From assembly GCF_000003815.2 (NCBI RefSeq), contig NC_049993.1, positions 7,107,946 to 7,171,945 of the forward strand: a DNA stretch of 64,000 bases, read 5' to 3'. Positions 1 through 11,430 of this stretch are shown here, piece after piece. Below the pieces are notes generated by a model. It ran no database searches and was not told the DNA's origin. It saw only the letters and a program-made list of their open reading frames with translations. This DNA comes from Branchiostoma floridae. Taxonomy: Eukaryota > Chordata > Leptocardii > Amphioxiformes > Branchiostomatidae. How positions within the stretch are numbered: the stretch's first letter is position 1; every line of letters starts with the position of its first letter. Made by a program: the position numbers and the translations under genes.

Positions 1-2272
1 TTATGTTTTTTTCTATTGAAACTTCATAGAATACAATCTAGGAGGTGGCGGCAATAGAAGCATTCTTGGTTGTTATGACACGACATAAATATTCTAGAAT
101 AGTCTACTTCATGTACTGTAAACAATAGTGGACACCCCTCACTCCCGGCTAATAGTCTGCTTTCTGTTTTATTTCAATTCTTCATTAATAAATGGATAAT
201 CCCTTCAGTTAACTGACTTAACGGCGGGGTTTACAAAACCATACTAGATATTAGACACATTGCTTAAACCTTTAACATAGAATTTACATAAATATTGACT
301 ATGTCTTTGCATTGCACGTCATCTAGCGACAGCAGTACACTGGGCTGTTGTGCCTCAACATCACACCTCGCCCGCAGTAAATTATATTTTGACAGAACTA
401 GATCAGCACGAATAGATAAAAGAGACGAAGCATCAATTATTCAGTTCACAAGTATGTAGGGTTTATGTGTGGCGAGCCACCTACGTCAGAGGGGCAGAGT
501 TGATGGTTAAATGAGTTAAACACGCAGAATCCGCAATGAAAAATCGATGAAAAGTTACAACGAGTAACGGAAATGATCCCATATATGGTAACTGATCTTA
601 TTTTGAATATTTTGTTGGCTCGCCTACGATTACACGTTCATTTGTTTTCAACCCATACAACTCTACTTTTGTTAATTCTCTTTTTCATATGTACTTAATT
701 AGGCTAATTGGTACTACTGTATGTCTTGGGGTGGTGGGACATGGCGCACTGAAATGTTGACTAACGTACCTAAGTTCATTAATCCATTTGTATTTTGTTA
801 TGTGGCGCTGTTAAAATAACTTGTTGTAACCTAAGTGCAGCGCCACATTGTCCTTGTTATGTGTTTTTGAATAAGGAAAAAAAAAACATACACAAACATT
901 TACACCTTGGAAATTGTTATCCTGTATCAACACAAGAACAGCTGTTTCCGGCAACCTTTGGAATCGGCCATTGACCATATGTAACAGAGCACTCGATAGA
1001 GTTAAGTCCATTATATCAAAATAGTATTGACTGCAGAAATAGACTGGGGGGGGGGGCGAGATCGCTGTCACACCTGTCCATATCATGAAGTTGGGAAAAG
1101 GAACATCTTCCGGCAACACGGGCTTTGTAGACAGCAATCTTAGGTGAGCCGTATCAAAAACAACAAAGTCTCCTAAGGATAACCGAAATCCATGTCTACC
1201 CCCGGGAAACTTTATGGAACATTCCTCACAAGTAGGAATCTTCTGTCATGCTCATCTGATTCATATGCTGCTGTACAACACGACTGGAACTTTCTGGGAG
1301 GGATTTATGATTCCCAAGAAATTACCTGCTCGCTCGCTTCCTAGACCAGATGTAAGCCCAGCCATCTGTCTTGAACGTTTCACCGTACGTTGGCGGGCAG
1401 GGGCTTGCCATATGTTCTCATTTCTGTACTGGAGTACGGTTAGCATTCAAATTAGCCGTCGTGACATACCGTAATATCTAGGAATTACATTACGTCATTA
1501 AATAGGTTTGCCTCACAAGTATGCGAATTTATACAATGGACATATTTTTTCGTATGTTTGGGTGCGTGCAGGAGGAGCAAATTAATATGTTTGCAAGATG
1601 ACAGCCGAATGAGAGGTTGTCCGTATTCAGAGATTCAATGTGCTCAGCGAAAGCCCAATAAAGTCTTTATAAAAACAGTCTGTATGCTACTCAATATCCG
1701 TTTTCTCCCATCGAAGAGACCCAGGCAAACTTCAGCGTACAGAAGGCTTCACGTAGAAGTTTGTTTCTGCCACTAAATGTGTTTGAAACTTTATAATGCT
1801 AGTTTGATGCAGTCTTCACTTGTGTAACAGTAGAACTACATGTAAGGAGGTGATTGCACATCTGCACATCAGTACTAGTATTCCTGACTATGTGTTCATC
1901 TGGGGAAAAGAAAATTGAGTCTTGGTGTGAAGTAGGATATTCAGAAATGGAATGGGGTTTCTGTCGATGAATAAGATACATTTCACTGTTTGAAAACGTC
2001 GATGAATAGATTAAGGTTTCATGAAAACAATTCGGTGGGGAGACATGTTGGAATGAGGCCCGGAGTAGATTCTTAACATTGATGGAAAGTTTGATTAAAA
2101 CATCGGTGTTGATATGACCTTTTGCACCTTCAATCTCGGTTCCATTGTACGGGAAGCTTACCCTTCGATCCCGTTGCATAACACGTTTGGAATATATATT
2201 CTCCTTTTTTTTGGCTCGGCACACTCGTTCATGCACTTCAATTTCACATTTTGGGCGACTGAGATAACGTTA

Positions 2273-2472
2273 GGTCACCTTTGTCCGTGGGGTAACCTAT
2301 ACCCGTTGTTCTTTTAAAACGGGGTAGTCAGGAATGTCAAGTCGACAGACGGTAGTTTCAAACTGAAATATTTTCAATGTTTACAGATTGAAACCAACGT
2401 CCGTTGTCTTGATATCCCTATATACCCAGTCTACACAATGGATATAGGTTACCCCGCGCATAAAGGTGAACC
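2273..2472. repeat. Foldback (MITE-like) element, about 200 bp
   Basis: The two ends are imperfect inverted repeats. The left end reads GGTCACCTTTGTCCGTGGGG and continues into TAACCTATA. The reverse complement of the right end gives GGTTCACCTTTATGCGCGGGG and the same TAACCTATA. The pairing continues inward: a segment near 2337-2365 (GTCAAGTCGACAGACGG) matches the reverse complement of 2384-2415. The whole unit can fold into one long imperfect hairpin. No coding capacity and no clear target duplication are seen. A non-autonomous DNA transposon is the most likely explanation. Confidence 0.7.
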
Positions 2473-4702
2473 AGCATTTTTTTACGAATCATGCATAAGT
2501 TATAAATATGTGTGTGTGTGTGCGTGTGCGCGTTAATTATGCTAGGTAGACGCATTCACTGACATCATCTTCACGTCAAGAACAGAGAGAGGAATACTTT
2601 AGTGATCAAATCATGCGTACATGTATGCAATACATGTAGATAAATGTGTTGTACTTTATTACCATCCCGCTTCTCATTCTGACAAGTTAAGTGTTTTTAC
2701 GCCCGGGTCCTCTTCGCCATAAACCGTGATTGAATTAGCCGGATTAATGGGTACAGAGGACACGCTGACTGTAAAAATGTGACAAGCACTACAGGGACTT
2801 TGTGACGTTGTTAACTAAATGGCACAGTAAAGTGTCGAATATGTGTGGCAGATGGGTGTGTAAATTGAAAGTATTACCGATGCTGTATCTTATCCCCAAG
2901 CAGATCTAGGGTTCGGCTCAGTGTATAATAATGTGGTCCATGGTCATGGTAGAAAATTAGATTTAGAAGACAATTCAAACGTGAAGTCCGGCGGGACCGC
3001 GCATGTGCCACCCCGACTGATTCTAATCTTAGCGTAGCTCACACAAAAATGAAACATTTTTGATAGCAGAAAGAAGATTCTTACAAAATAGACTTTCAAA
3101 AGCGCCCTCTACCTAAGAAATAATAATGATTTTTTTTTTCATTCTAATCGAGAGACTACTACAGACATGGTGATGGCACACTGACGTGCATACGGACGTA
3201 TATTAGAGCAAATAGTGTCGAGATATAATAAATGAACGCAAAAACAAGAAATAAAATGCAACAAATTGGTTTTGAAAGAAAGGTCCAAACCCCCAGTAGA
3301 TGGTCAGGGAGACAATAAAGTCAACGGCATGAGAAGAGGGCCAAAAGCTTGAGTTACAAAGATCTAGTAGATGCTATCTTGCCTCCTCATCTTATGGAGA
3401 AGCATATCCCTTTCCTGAATAAACAATATAGTGACGTCTTTCTTCAGAAGTCGCTGACTTATTTGTCCCATCTAAACACAGCTACACTTTTAACCCCAAC
3501 TTGAACATAAACCGGCGCGGGCGACATCCATCAGAATAACAAATCCCAGGTGTCGACAGGCAGCGGTACCTCACCGCAATAACTCACCTTCCTCGCAATT
3601 CTGTGTGTACGGGGAAAGATAGGTATGCCCATTCCACAAATATTTACGACTGGAACATTACTGGCTGCAATCGCCACGTCTCGCTGCTCCAGTGATGAAT
3701 TTTTGTTATAAACATAAATTACCGATACTGGGTTAACTGATATCATGTCCCAATGCATTCCCTGCGCAACGAGTATGTCGTTGTATACGACATTCACTTT
3801 ATGACGCCGCCATTGAGCCGTAAAAAACAAGTTTTACTGTGCAATGGCCGGGGTAAAATAGAGCATGGCACTATAGAGATGTAACGTCTATCACCTTTGT
3901 ATATCTCTGAGGACTTAGCGCCGAAAGGAAAGACAGTTATCGCGGGAATTTCTGGCAGAATGGATGAAACTCGTAAAAAAGGACGTTGTAATCGTTCGCT
4001 GTACCTGCAAATTACTATGGCTCTGGGACAAGAGGATATAGGAGAAAACTAATTTGTGTAGACTGTCTTCTTAACTCGGTAGCCGTACACTGTAAATGCT
4101 GAATTTTTCCTTACAGCGAAATTGAATCCCGGTGAACTCCAAGGCGTCAGCTTTGTATAGTATATATAGGGAACAAAATTAGAGGGCCAAATGGAATTTC
4201 TTATTGGTTTCTTCATACACTGTTAATGATACTTTTACGTCTCGTTCTATTTATATGTAGTCAGGTATTTGCCTGTTTCATGCTTTTATTTGGATTGCAT
4301 AGCTATGAACAGTTTTATCATCTTCGACATCTTTATGAGACCAACGCGTATTATAAATTCTTCATGACCACTTTAAGATGATATTTTGCTGATGAATACG
4401 TCTGCAGCTACTCAAAAATGGTTTCAGATTGTGCACGACACGGATGGATGAAAATGCCCAACTTTACGGCGTTCTGTATAGTTGATAGCTGTGATTGCCA
4501 ATAGGCAATTAGATAGAGAACAAGCAATCTGGCATTATCTACTTTTGCTGAAGTACACGATATGTCTTAACAAAAAGACACCACAGTCATATCTGAGAAA
4601 ATATACCGTATCTACAATAAGACATTAACATTCAAAGCAAGCAGGTATGGCCTCTTTTTTCGGATTTGGTGGTGTACTATGTATGTAGTTTACGTATGCT
4701 AC

Positions 4703-4818
4703 GGGAAATCACTAGCCTGGAGCCCAGCCTTGTTAGGCTTTGTTCGGCTCCGGAAGATTGCTGCTCCGGCATGAGTGGAACAAAGCTAACAAGGCTGGAC
4801 TCCAGGCTAGGAAATCAC
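4703..4818. mobile_element. 98-bp inverted-repeat element with 9-bp target duplication
   Basis: The element at 4712-4809 begins TAGCCTGGAG and ends CTCCAGGCTA. Its arms, built around CCAGCCTTGTTAG and its complement, are nearly perfect inverted repeats of about 34 bp. The 9-bp sequence GGAAATCAC occurs immediately before (4703-4711) and immediately after (4810-4818), as expected for a target-site duplication. A 9-bp duplication fits Mutator-like or similar elements, but no transposase is present. A related element lies at 13150-13267. Confidence 0.85.
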
Positions 4819-5117
4819 AAGAAAGAAAGCAGACAAGTGGCACGTAATGGCTACTGTGGTCGTGTTATTTTGCTTCGTGTCACAAAAGCACGAGAATTCT
4901 TTTAACAGCTACTTTGTTTCCACGTGATGGAAAGACAAAGGCCGTCTGTATCAGGGAATGCATAGCTGTGGCGTTACATCTGCTACATGAAAGAACTCCG
5001 AGAGCGATAAAGCCAAGGACTCAGGCAAACGTCGATTCTTAATTAAGCGCCATCTGTGTTTGCCATGGTTCAACGTCCCTGTACAATGCTGGAGACCGCT
5101 AAACTTCTATATTTATC

Positions 5118-5255
5118 GCCCTGTCCATGGTACTGACGCCGCAGTGGCTGTAAAATGGTCCTGCTCATATGTTCCCTTACGATACCGCAGAGATTATCGG
5201 CTTTAGACATCCGCTTAGAGGGCCTTCAGGGGGTACAGGTGTCATCTTGGGTTTG
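5118..5255. repeat. Dispersed repeat, partner at 38.3 kb
   Basis: The sequence CTGTCCATGGTACTGACGCC with its flanks is repeated with few changes at 38319-38440 (CCGTCCATGGTGCTGACGCC). The similarity resumes further on: GTACAGGTGTCATCTTGG here against GTAGAGGTGCCATCTCG there. The two copies diverge between these blocks. This is probably an old interspersed repeat of unknown class. It has no coding potential. Confidence 0.55.
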
Positions 5256-7356
5256 GTCAGTGCTTAATTTTAACAGCCACGGAAGGGCGCGGCCGCGGAC
5301 TCAAACCAAAGGCTCGCATTCACTCAAGATTATAGGTTAAACCGAGTGTCAAGATGGGGTGTACGTGAAAATAATATCAAGTGATGGACGGTAGTTGAAA
5401 ATGCGCGGCATAATCTTCATATCTGTGTATGCCTACCGTGCATCAGTCGGTACTCCTGCCACTTACAATATATTAAAGTTTTATTGGTATGTAGATTTAG
5501 ATGGTTCGATTTCCTGGCATGGACTGGCACAGTATGTAGGGGGAATTCCTGCCAGCTATGAGCATTGTCGTGACCTTCGGTTGACCGCAGTACGGTGTTC
5601 TGGCTACTGTCCAAAGATCATTATGTAGACATAGATGATTAGGTTGACACAAATCTATTTGAATAGCATGTACTGACGAGTACTTAGGAGGCATTCTTTG
5701 AGGTTTGCATGCTTGTCAGCTCCGAACACTCCAATATGACCTTCGCTTTGACCGACCTTGTCCAACTTTGAAGTCCACAAACCGGCTGCTGTTGCATGAT
5801 TCGGAATCTCGTTTCTTCAGACGACACTTGATAGATGCTATTGCCGAGGGAAAGACGCCATTAACCTAGAAAGGAAATGTTTTTATTGCCCCCTGGTGAC
5901 CATTAGGCTTACAGTGACAGTGTTATGTTCCATTATCAAGCAATCTGCTGTAATCCATTTGAGAAGCTGCGAGGTGTTTAAACGGACACTTTGGGTTTCA
6001 CGCTTATCCCGTCAGGCGAATACGTGGCCTTCTTCCCATTATAGGCTTAATGTGTCTTACCACCTTTCCGCATCGCACTGTTTGATGACGTCTACACGCA
6101 TTTACAGGGCTATGGTCATGTGAAGTACGATTGAGTTCATCGATCGCCTCTAGCTCACCACACATTGCTAAAAATCTGTGTGGAAAAAACAATGTAAATA
6201 TGGTCTCAAATTGGAATAGTAACTTTTACCGCGGCCACTATTGAAGGATTCGCCATCATTGAACATAAGGGTGCACGTACGTTACATGACTGTAACTATT
6301 CACCGTTTTTGTTCTACTCATGAAATGTACCATTGCAAACCACTCCGCAATAGCTTGGCCCTACGGTAGGTGATTTGCGGGCACGGCTCCACCAAACACA
6401 GTTTGCTATGGTAATGTGTACATCAATCACAGCTATGTGTGACAAAAGAGGATATGACGAACGCCAGCAGCGTGGTTCGTAAATTCACTAGCGTTATGTT
6501 CAGTAATTTCGGATTATAAGTAATGGCTGAATTGGACTCAACAGACTTAAGAAAAGAAAACTTTGTGAGCTGCAGGCGTCCAGACAGCCGTAAGTGGTGC
6601 TTCTTATAGAGAACGTATCTAAAGCTCTGGCCAACAGGACAATTCGTGTCTTGTTGTGTAGGAGGTATACATGATGGATTGCGCTAGTAGGGTAGAAAAA
6701 ATCTTAAGGAAAAGTTTATGAAAAATGCATGAACAGCTGACATAAAATTAGCTCAAACTTTTCACATAGATCCGATATTGATATGGGTGTTGTTATGATA
6801 ATGAACTTTGTCCTGGTAGGTCAATGTATTCTCCCGCAGTCCCACGGCGCACGTGAAGTCAATGACCTAAGATTGGCCCCCTACACACCATCAGCACAAT
6901 TGCTCTAATGTCAAACTGCATCAGCTAAAAATGTAGGTCAAAGGGTCTGTGATGTATCTAAAAACACACACACAAGCATTTTCTGAAGGAGATTTCATTA
7001 GAGTAAAATGGTTGCTGCCAGTTTTATTGATCATGATACAAATACGCAGATATACAAAAGTTTTAAGGGTAAAAGTATACTGAAATGTGCAAAGAAAAAT
7101 CGAAAGCCTGATGATTAATGTGTTTTCCTTTTCTACGAATTTGGCACGGCATAGAGAGAATGAAAGGAACCCATTATCTGTAACAAATACATATCAAGTA
7201 AGCAAATATGTGACAGACCGTCAATACGCCATGCTGTTTTGCTCCTATTCCGTCATCATTTTGTCCGCACACGAGGATGATTTATCATGTGCAAACTTCG
7301 ATTGTCATCTATCAGTACAGGGCTAATCAGGGGCACTAATCTGGTGGGGTCTAAGG

Positions 7357-7618
7357 TCACCCAACATTGTCCCACTTTCCGCTTGGATGGAGAACTGGAT
7401 CGTCCAGCAAATTGACCACGTGGGCAATACGAGCGGCTTTACGGCTGAGCTGGTTTGGTTGAAACGGCCAGTTGGTGATGTTTATGGGATCGACGGTGAT
7501 GGTTGCAGGGCAGGAGAAACGTGACCGAGTCCATTTTGGAGTGAGGGGGTGGGGGCTTTTTCTGGCAAAAATGTCGTGTTTCAGATGACGGTTAGGTAGG
7601 TGTCCTACAGATTCCGGC
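7357..7618 (-). CDS. Candidate terminal exon, unrecognised protein
   Basis: This minus-strand frame of 86 codons ends in TGA at 7357. Its codon choice looks coding, with runs such as ATC ACC GTC GAT and AAC ATC ACC AAC TGG. A plausible acceptor (TTGGATCTCTCAG) directly precedes 7618 and leaves the frame needing two upstream bases. The peptide contains PINITNWPFQPNQLSRKAAR and ends GKWDNVG. I recognise no domain. I found no polyadenylation signal close downstream and no upstream exon, so it may instead be a decayed retroelement or pseudogene piece. Confidence 0.3.
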
Positions 7619-8959
7619 CTGAGAGATCCAACAATTATGATTTTACAATGCAAAATGAAATTCATCAGGGAACTAATATTCAACTTTATATTATAATTAT
7701 GCAGTTATATGTTGTACAAATATATAAACATACGAACATCTATATATAAACATATCATATAAGCAACATATTAACTACTTGTTCATACATTAACTATTGA
7801 ATGCTTCAATCTGAGGATGAAGAACGTATACAGGAAGTATGATTTGTCGCTTTGGTATCGGATCAGAAATCTATGTACATTTTCAGCAGTACCAAAGAAA
7901 GACTTTTGCTAGGGTTAGTAACCGCAAGATACAGGGAAAGGACATTTCGTACAAAACTTTTTTGCCGGTCCGTACTGCAAGTATACATCTTCCTAGCGTT
8001 TTTAAAAGCCATGTCCTTGGTGTATGTCTGTCCATTTTAGCAGCCTTCCCAAGTGGTACACTCCAGGACCCTAGTCCAACCCCTAAATGTAGAAAAGTAC
8101 AAAGGGCAAAATGGGAATTCACAGAAACCCATAAATTCATGCATAAAATGGCGTAAGTGGCTTTTAACATTTTAGGTGGAGAGGCTTTTACGCTTCCCAT
8201 TGTTGTATCGGTCTAAAGGAGGTTGATATGAATGACACATTCAGGGGTGACCACATGAAAGATGACTTTCGAAAACGAGTGCCAGAAAAGAATAGCTTTG
8301 ACGGGCTATTAGATTAGCAGTAGTCAATGATTTTCCAATACTTAAGTGTTACATATGTAGCGAAGAAAGGAGCCAATGGATCGGGTTAATATACCAGGTC
8401 AATGATGGGTATTTCCGGGGCTGGTCGCTGCTAATGGTGTCAGGAAGGTCATGAGAAAGGGGTTCCACTTTGCCGACATTACTGTAGGCGAAATAGGTCA
8501 ATTGATATAACTGCACGACATCAGCGTATCCACGCTGTGGTGCCAAGTCTCTAAAAGTGTAGATATAACAACCGTCTTGTCAACTTTCTCGACGGTTGCT
8601 AGTGAAGAAAAATAAAGTATCGTTTCTCTATACCGGTGTGAGTAAATGGTAGGTTAACACATTGTTGTGCATGGGAAGAAGTCAATAAAGAATGTCGATA
8701 CTCTATCCAGTATCCAAAACACATTAAGAAAACCTTAAAAAGCTAATGAGTTTCCACTCCAAATGACATAATCCTAGCTGGTCGCATTAGCTTGCTGCCT
8801 CATCACACCTTACTCCATCTGAGCTCCTGACACTGTTCGGAGATTAGCGCTATATCTAGTCTGTGTCTAATTACAGAGACTGTAGATACGGATCATCATA
8901 CATGTGTGATAACATTTGAGCTTCTTAGAAGTAGGTAGGGTAAAATCTTTAGTAGGCAG

Positions 8960-9252
8960 CCCCAAGTTCTTTTTGGTTCAGACCCTTATAGTACGTATCT
9001 GCACAGAGGGCAAGTTTCCCTTGTTGTTTCAGAAGCGGGATGTACAGGGGATGGGGCGGTCTTTAGCCCTTCTCCTTCAACGTACTCGAGGCACATCTTC
9101 GAACACGGATCCCGCACTTCCAAAAGCCCAACCCAGATGCCCCTCCCAAGATTGAAACGGGGTCTCCCAACTAACTAAACTTGGGTCTCCCAACTAACTA
9201 ATTGGAACCGTCACCTCAAATGTAAGGCTGCTATCAGTTGAGCTACAGGGAC
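8960..9252 (-). mobile_element. SINE with tRNA-like head
   Basis: On the minus strand the element starts GTCCCTGTAGCTCAACTGAT, which matches a tRNA 5' end with an A-box. It then has a B-box-like GACCCCGTTTCAATC. The body includes GATCCGTGTTCGAAGATGTG followed by CCTCGAGTACGTTGAAGG, which is shared with the 5S-headed SINE at 54.4 kb. Inside the head, a unit of about 24 bp containing GGGTCTCCCAACTAACTAA is tandemly duplicated (about 9158-9202). The 3' end near 8960 is approximate. No target duplication was identified. Confidence 0.7.
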
Positions 9253-9998
9253 TTCCCCCTCGCACAGGTACTATCAGGGATACCGCAATAAACATTTGCC
9301 CCCAAGGAAGATGTATTGTGCGAGCATTACGAAGATGATTAGAAGACTGTATTACCTTACATATAATCCGTGCCTGTGGGAAATGACCAAGATAAGAGCG
9401 TGGCCTTATGTACTGTATGTAGCACTCCTGCAACTTTACATAAGCTGACACCTGGTGCCCTAGATCCTACACTGTAGTAGGATTAATAAGAGTGAAAAGT
9501 CAAGGTTATATCTGTAAATCGGAACACCGATGACCTAGTTTTTTGACAGTTTTGGCGCCGTCTAAGATACTATCGTCGCCTTTCAATTTCCAAGCTTTGA
9601 ACTGTATCCTAGGCGATAGTGATTTATTAGGACACCTTTTATATCAAGACGGCAAAAACTACAGGGCGTTTTAATGGTCTGGTGCAATCTTATAACAGCA
9701 TTAAGTAGTAACAAAACAATCGATTGCCCTAATTTGGACAAAACAATTATTGACTACACTATGAATTTTTACTTTTTAGAATTCAGCTAAAACATCCAGA
9801 GTCAAAGACGTGAATTGTGTAGAAATATGGTTTGTCTGAGTTTGTAATTATCCCTAGCTTGGGATCAAAGGTCAATTACGTTTCAATGACGTCACCAGCT
9901 ACAGGCCATGCGTTTGCATGTAATAGAAGTGTTACAGAAGGACAGAAAAATACTTCAGTGATTCACAAGCAGCATATCTGATTTTCGAGAGTAAAATA

Positions 9999-10050
9999 CA
10001 TAAATAACACCGACTGACGATTTTTAAATCGTCAGTCGGTGTTATTTATG
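9999..10050. repeat. Perfect 52-nt palindrome
   Basis: A 25-base arm (9999-10023) beginning CATAAATAACACCGACTGAC is followed by a 2-base centre (TT) and its exact reverse complement (10026-10050). Outside the perfect arms the flanks (GTAAAATA on the left, TTATTTATTTTTAC on the right) also pair imperfectly. The centre is too short for a normal microRNA loop. A recent foldback insertion or a replication-derived palindrome is more likely. Nothing nearby suggests a gene. Confidence 0.95.
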
Positions 10051-10107
10051 TTATTTATTTTTACTACAAATAAAGTTTAAATAAAAATCATTAAAGCCAG
10101 TCATGCT

Positions 10108-10310
10108 ATCCAATCAAACGTCGATAAGTATTGTTTGAATATATGAACAAGATACACAGTTTTTCAAATGTACTATGATTTTAATGCACAATCCAATCAA
10201 ATGTCGCTAAACATTGTTTAGATTATGTAAATTAGTACAATATGTACACAGAAAAGTTTTTGGAATGTAACGGTATTCGATAGAACTGTGATTTTAATGC
10301 ACGATTCTTC
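10108..10310. repeat. Two diverged tandem units of about 85-115 bp
   Basis: A unit starting ATCCAATCAAACGTCG at 10108 is followed directly, at 10191, by a second starting ATCCAATCAAATGTCG. Both continue through a TATTGTTT/CATTGTTT block and both end in a phrase of the form TGATTTTAATGCAC. The second unit carries extra internal sequence. There is no coding potential. It lies just downstream of the perfect palindrome. Confidence 0.7.
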
Positions 10311-10839
10311 GTGTCATCTATTAGAGCTACATCCAGACACGAATCTAGATGTGACCAGACAAGCACAGTTATGAGTAATTACTTTCGGAGACAAGTCTTC
10401 CTCAGCAATCCACCACGTGCTGTGAGTAGTTTATTTACCATGTCGGTATTTTAATGGGATACCACCCATCCGTATTTGTAATACATTAATGGCAGTGCGC
10501 CTGTCTTTGCTCTGAATATTGAAACTTAAACGTGATCTGTATGCCTGTGGATTCTATTCACTGCCACTGGCTCTGTAATATGGACGTGGATCTAGATTAA
10601 AATGGCTAGAGAATTGTGGAATGAATTCAAAAGAAATAAGTTCCACTCAACTTGTATTTCAATAGGACACCCTCCTACTAAGCATAAGGAAAACCATTTT
10701 CGTAAGCAATATTTGCTTCAATAGAGTCGATTCCGAGTCACCAAGAGGGATTTAAACAATATTTGTCTTAAGTTTGAACTATTCTAAGTAAAAGAATATC
10801 TCAGTCACTAAAGTTCTAAATCGTTCAAACAATTGAAAA

Positions 10840-11430
10840 GGAAAGTTTGAACATGTTTGAACCTATCTATATATGTTGGAAACATTGGGAAAGTAATAAT
10901 ACAAATATCTCTTTATTTAGAACATTTTAGAAACATTTATGTGTTTTTGTTATTGTTGGAACATGTTCTCAAATGTTCCAACAATTTGTGTCATTTTTTC
11001 CCTCCATAAAATCTTTTATTACCCCCATAAACCAAGATGCTAAGCTAGGTCTTTTGTTTGGGTCTTGTATTTTTAGATTCTCTTCAGTAGACACTGGTGA
11101 ATCTTTTGTGAGAAGCTATGAGACAGACATAATTTCCTGTACTTGGCAGGGATGTGTGAATTGCCCACTTACCAGCCCACTGACCCAGTTTCATCAATTT
11201 GTTTCAATGTTCACAATGATCACATGTGACCACAAATGATGAATCTATGTTGGAACAGTTTAGAAACTATCAGAAATAATGACTTTAATGTTAGAAATGT
11301 TTCTAACATGTCTGAATACTGTAGAAAATATTTAGAGCATCACAATGATGTTATAAACAGTTCTAAATAGTTACTATTCACAATTAGGATGTTATAATTA
11401 TTTCCAAAATGTTAGAACAAAAGGCAAGAA
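10840..11430. repeat. Cluster of TGTTSGAAC-type motifs with a hairpin
   Basis: Short words related to GTTGGAACA, GTTTGAACA and TTAGAAACAT and their complements recur many times here. At 10953-10984 a 12-bp inverted repeat (TTGTTGGAACAT and complement) is separated by 8 bases. The pattern could be decayed simple-sequence or satellite DNA, or a homotypic cluster of half-sites. No gene is apparent. Confidence 0.45.

Larger units (their letters stand above)
1..7356. other. Gene-poor stretch, no confident gene
   Basis: No open frame here combines length, codon bias and paired splice sites well enough to be called a gene. The longest frames are about 80 to 145 codons, AT-rich and lack ATG or splice support. 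The stretch holds a foldback element (2273-2472), a small inverted-repeat element with target duplications (4703-4818) and one copy of a dispersed repeat (5118-5255), each listed separately. A short TG microsatellite lies near 2508-2532. I see nothing else that I can name. Confidence 0.6.

Noticed and set aside
811..1137. Minus-strand open frame of 108 codons
   Set aside because: It contains a long C run read as prolines and an AT-rich second half. I saw no splice sites, no ATG context and no recognisable domain.
3588..3830. Minus-strand open segment ending at a perfect donor (GAGGAAG/GTGAGT)
   Set aside because: The donor is good, but no convincing acceptor or start, codon bias or partner exon was found. 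It was left out of the features.
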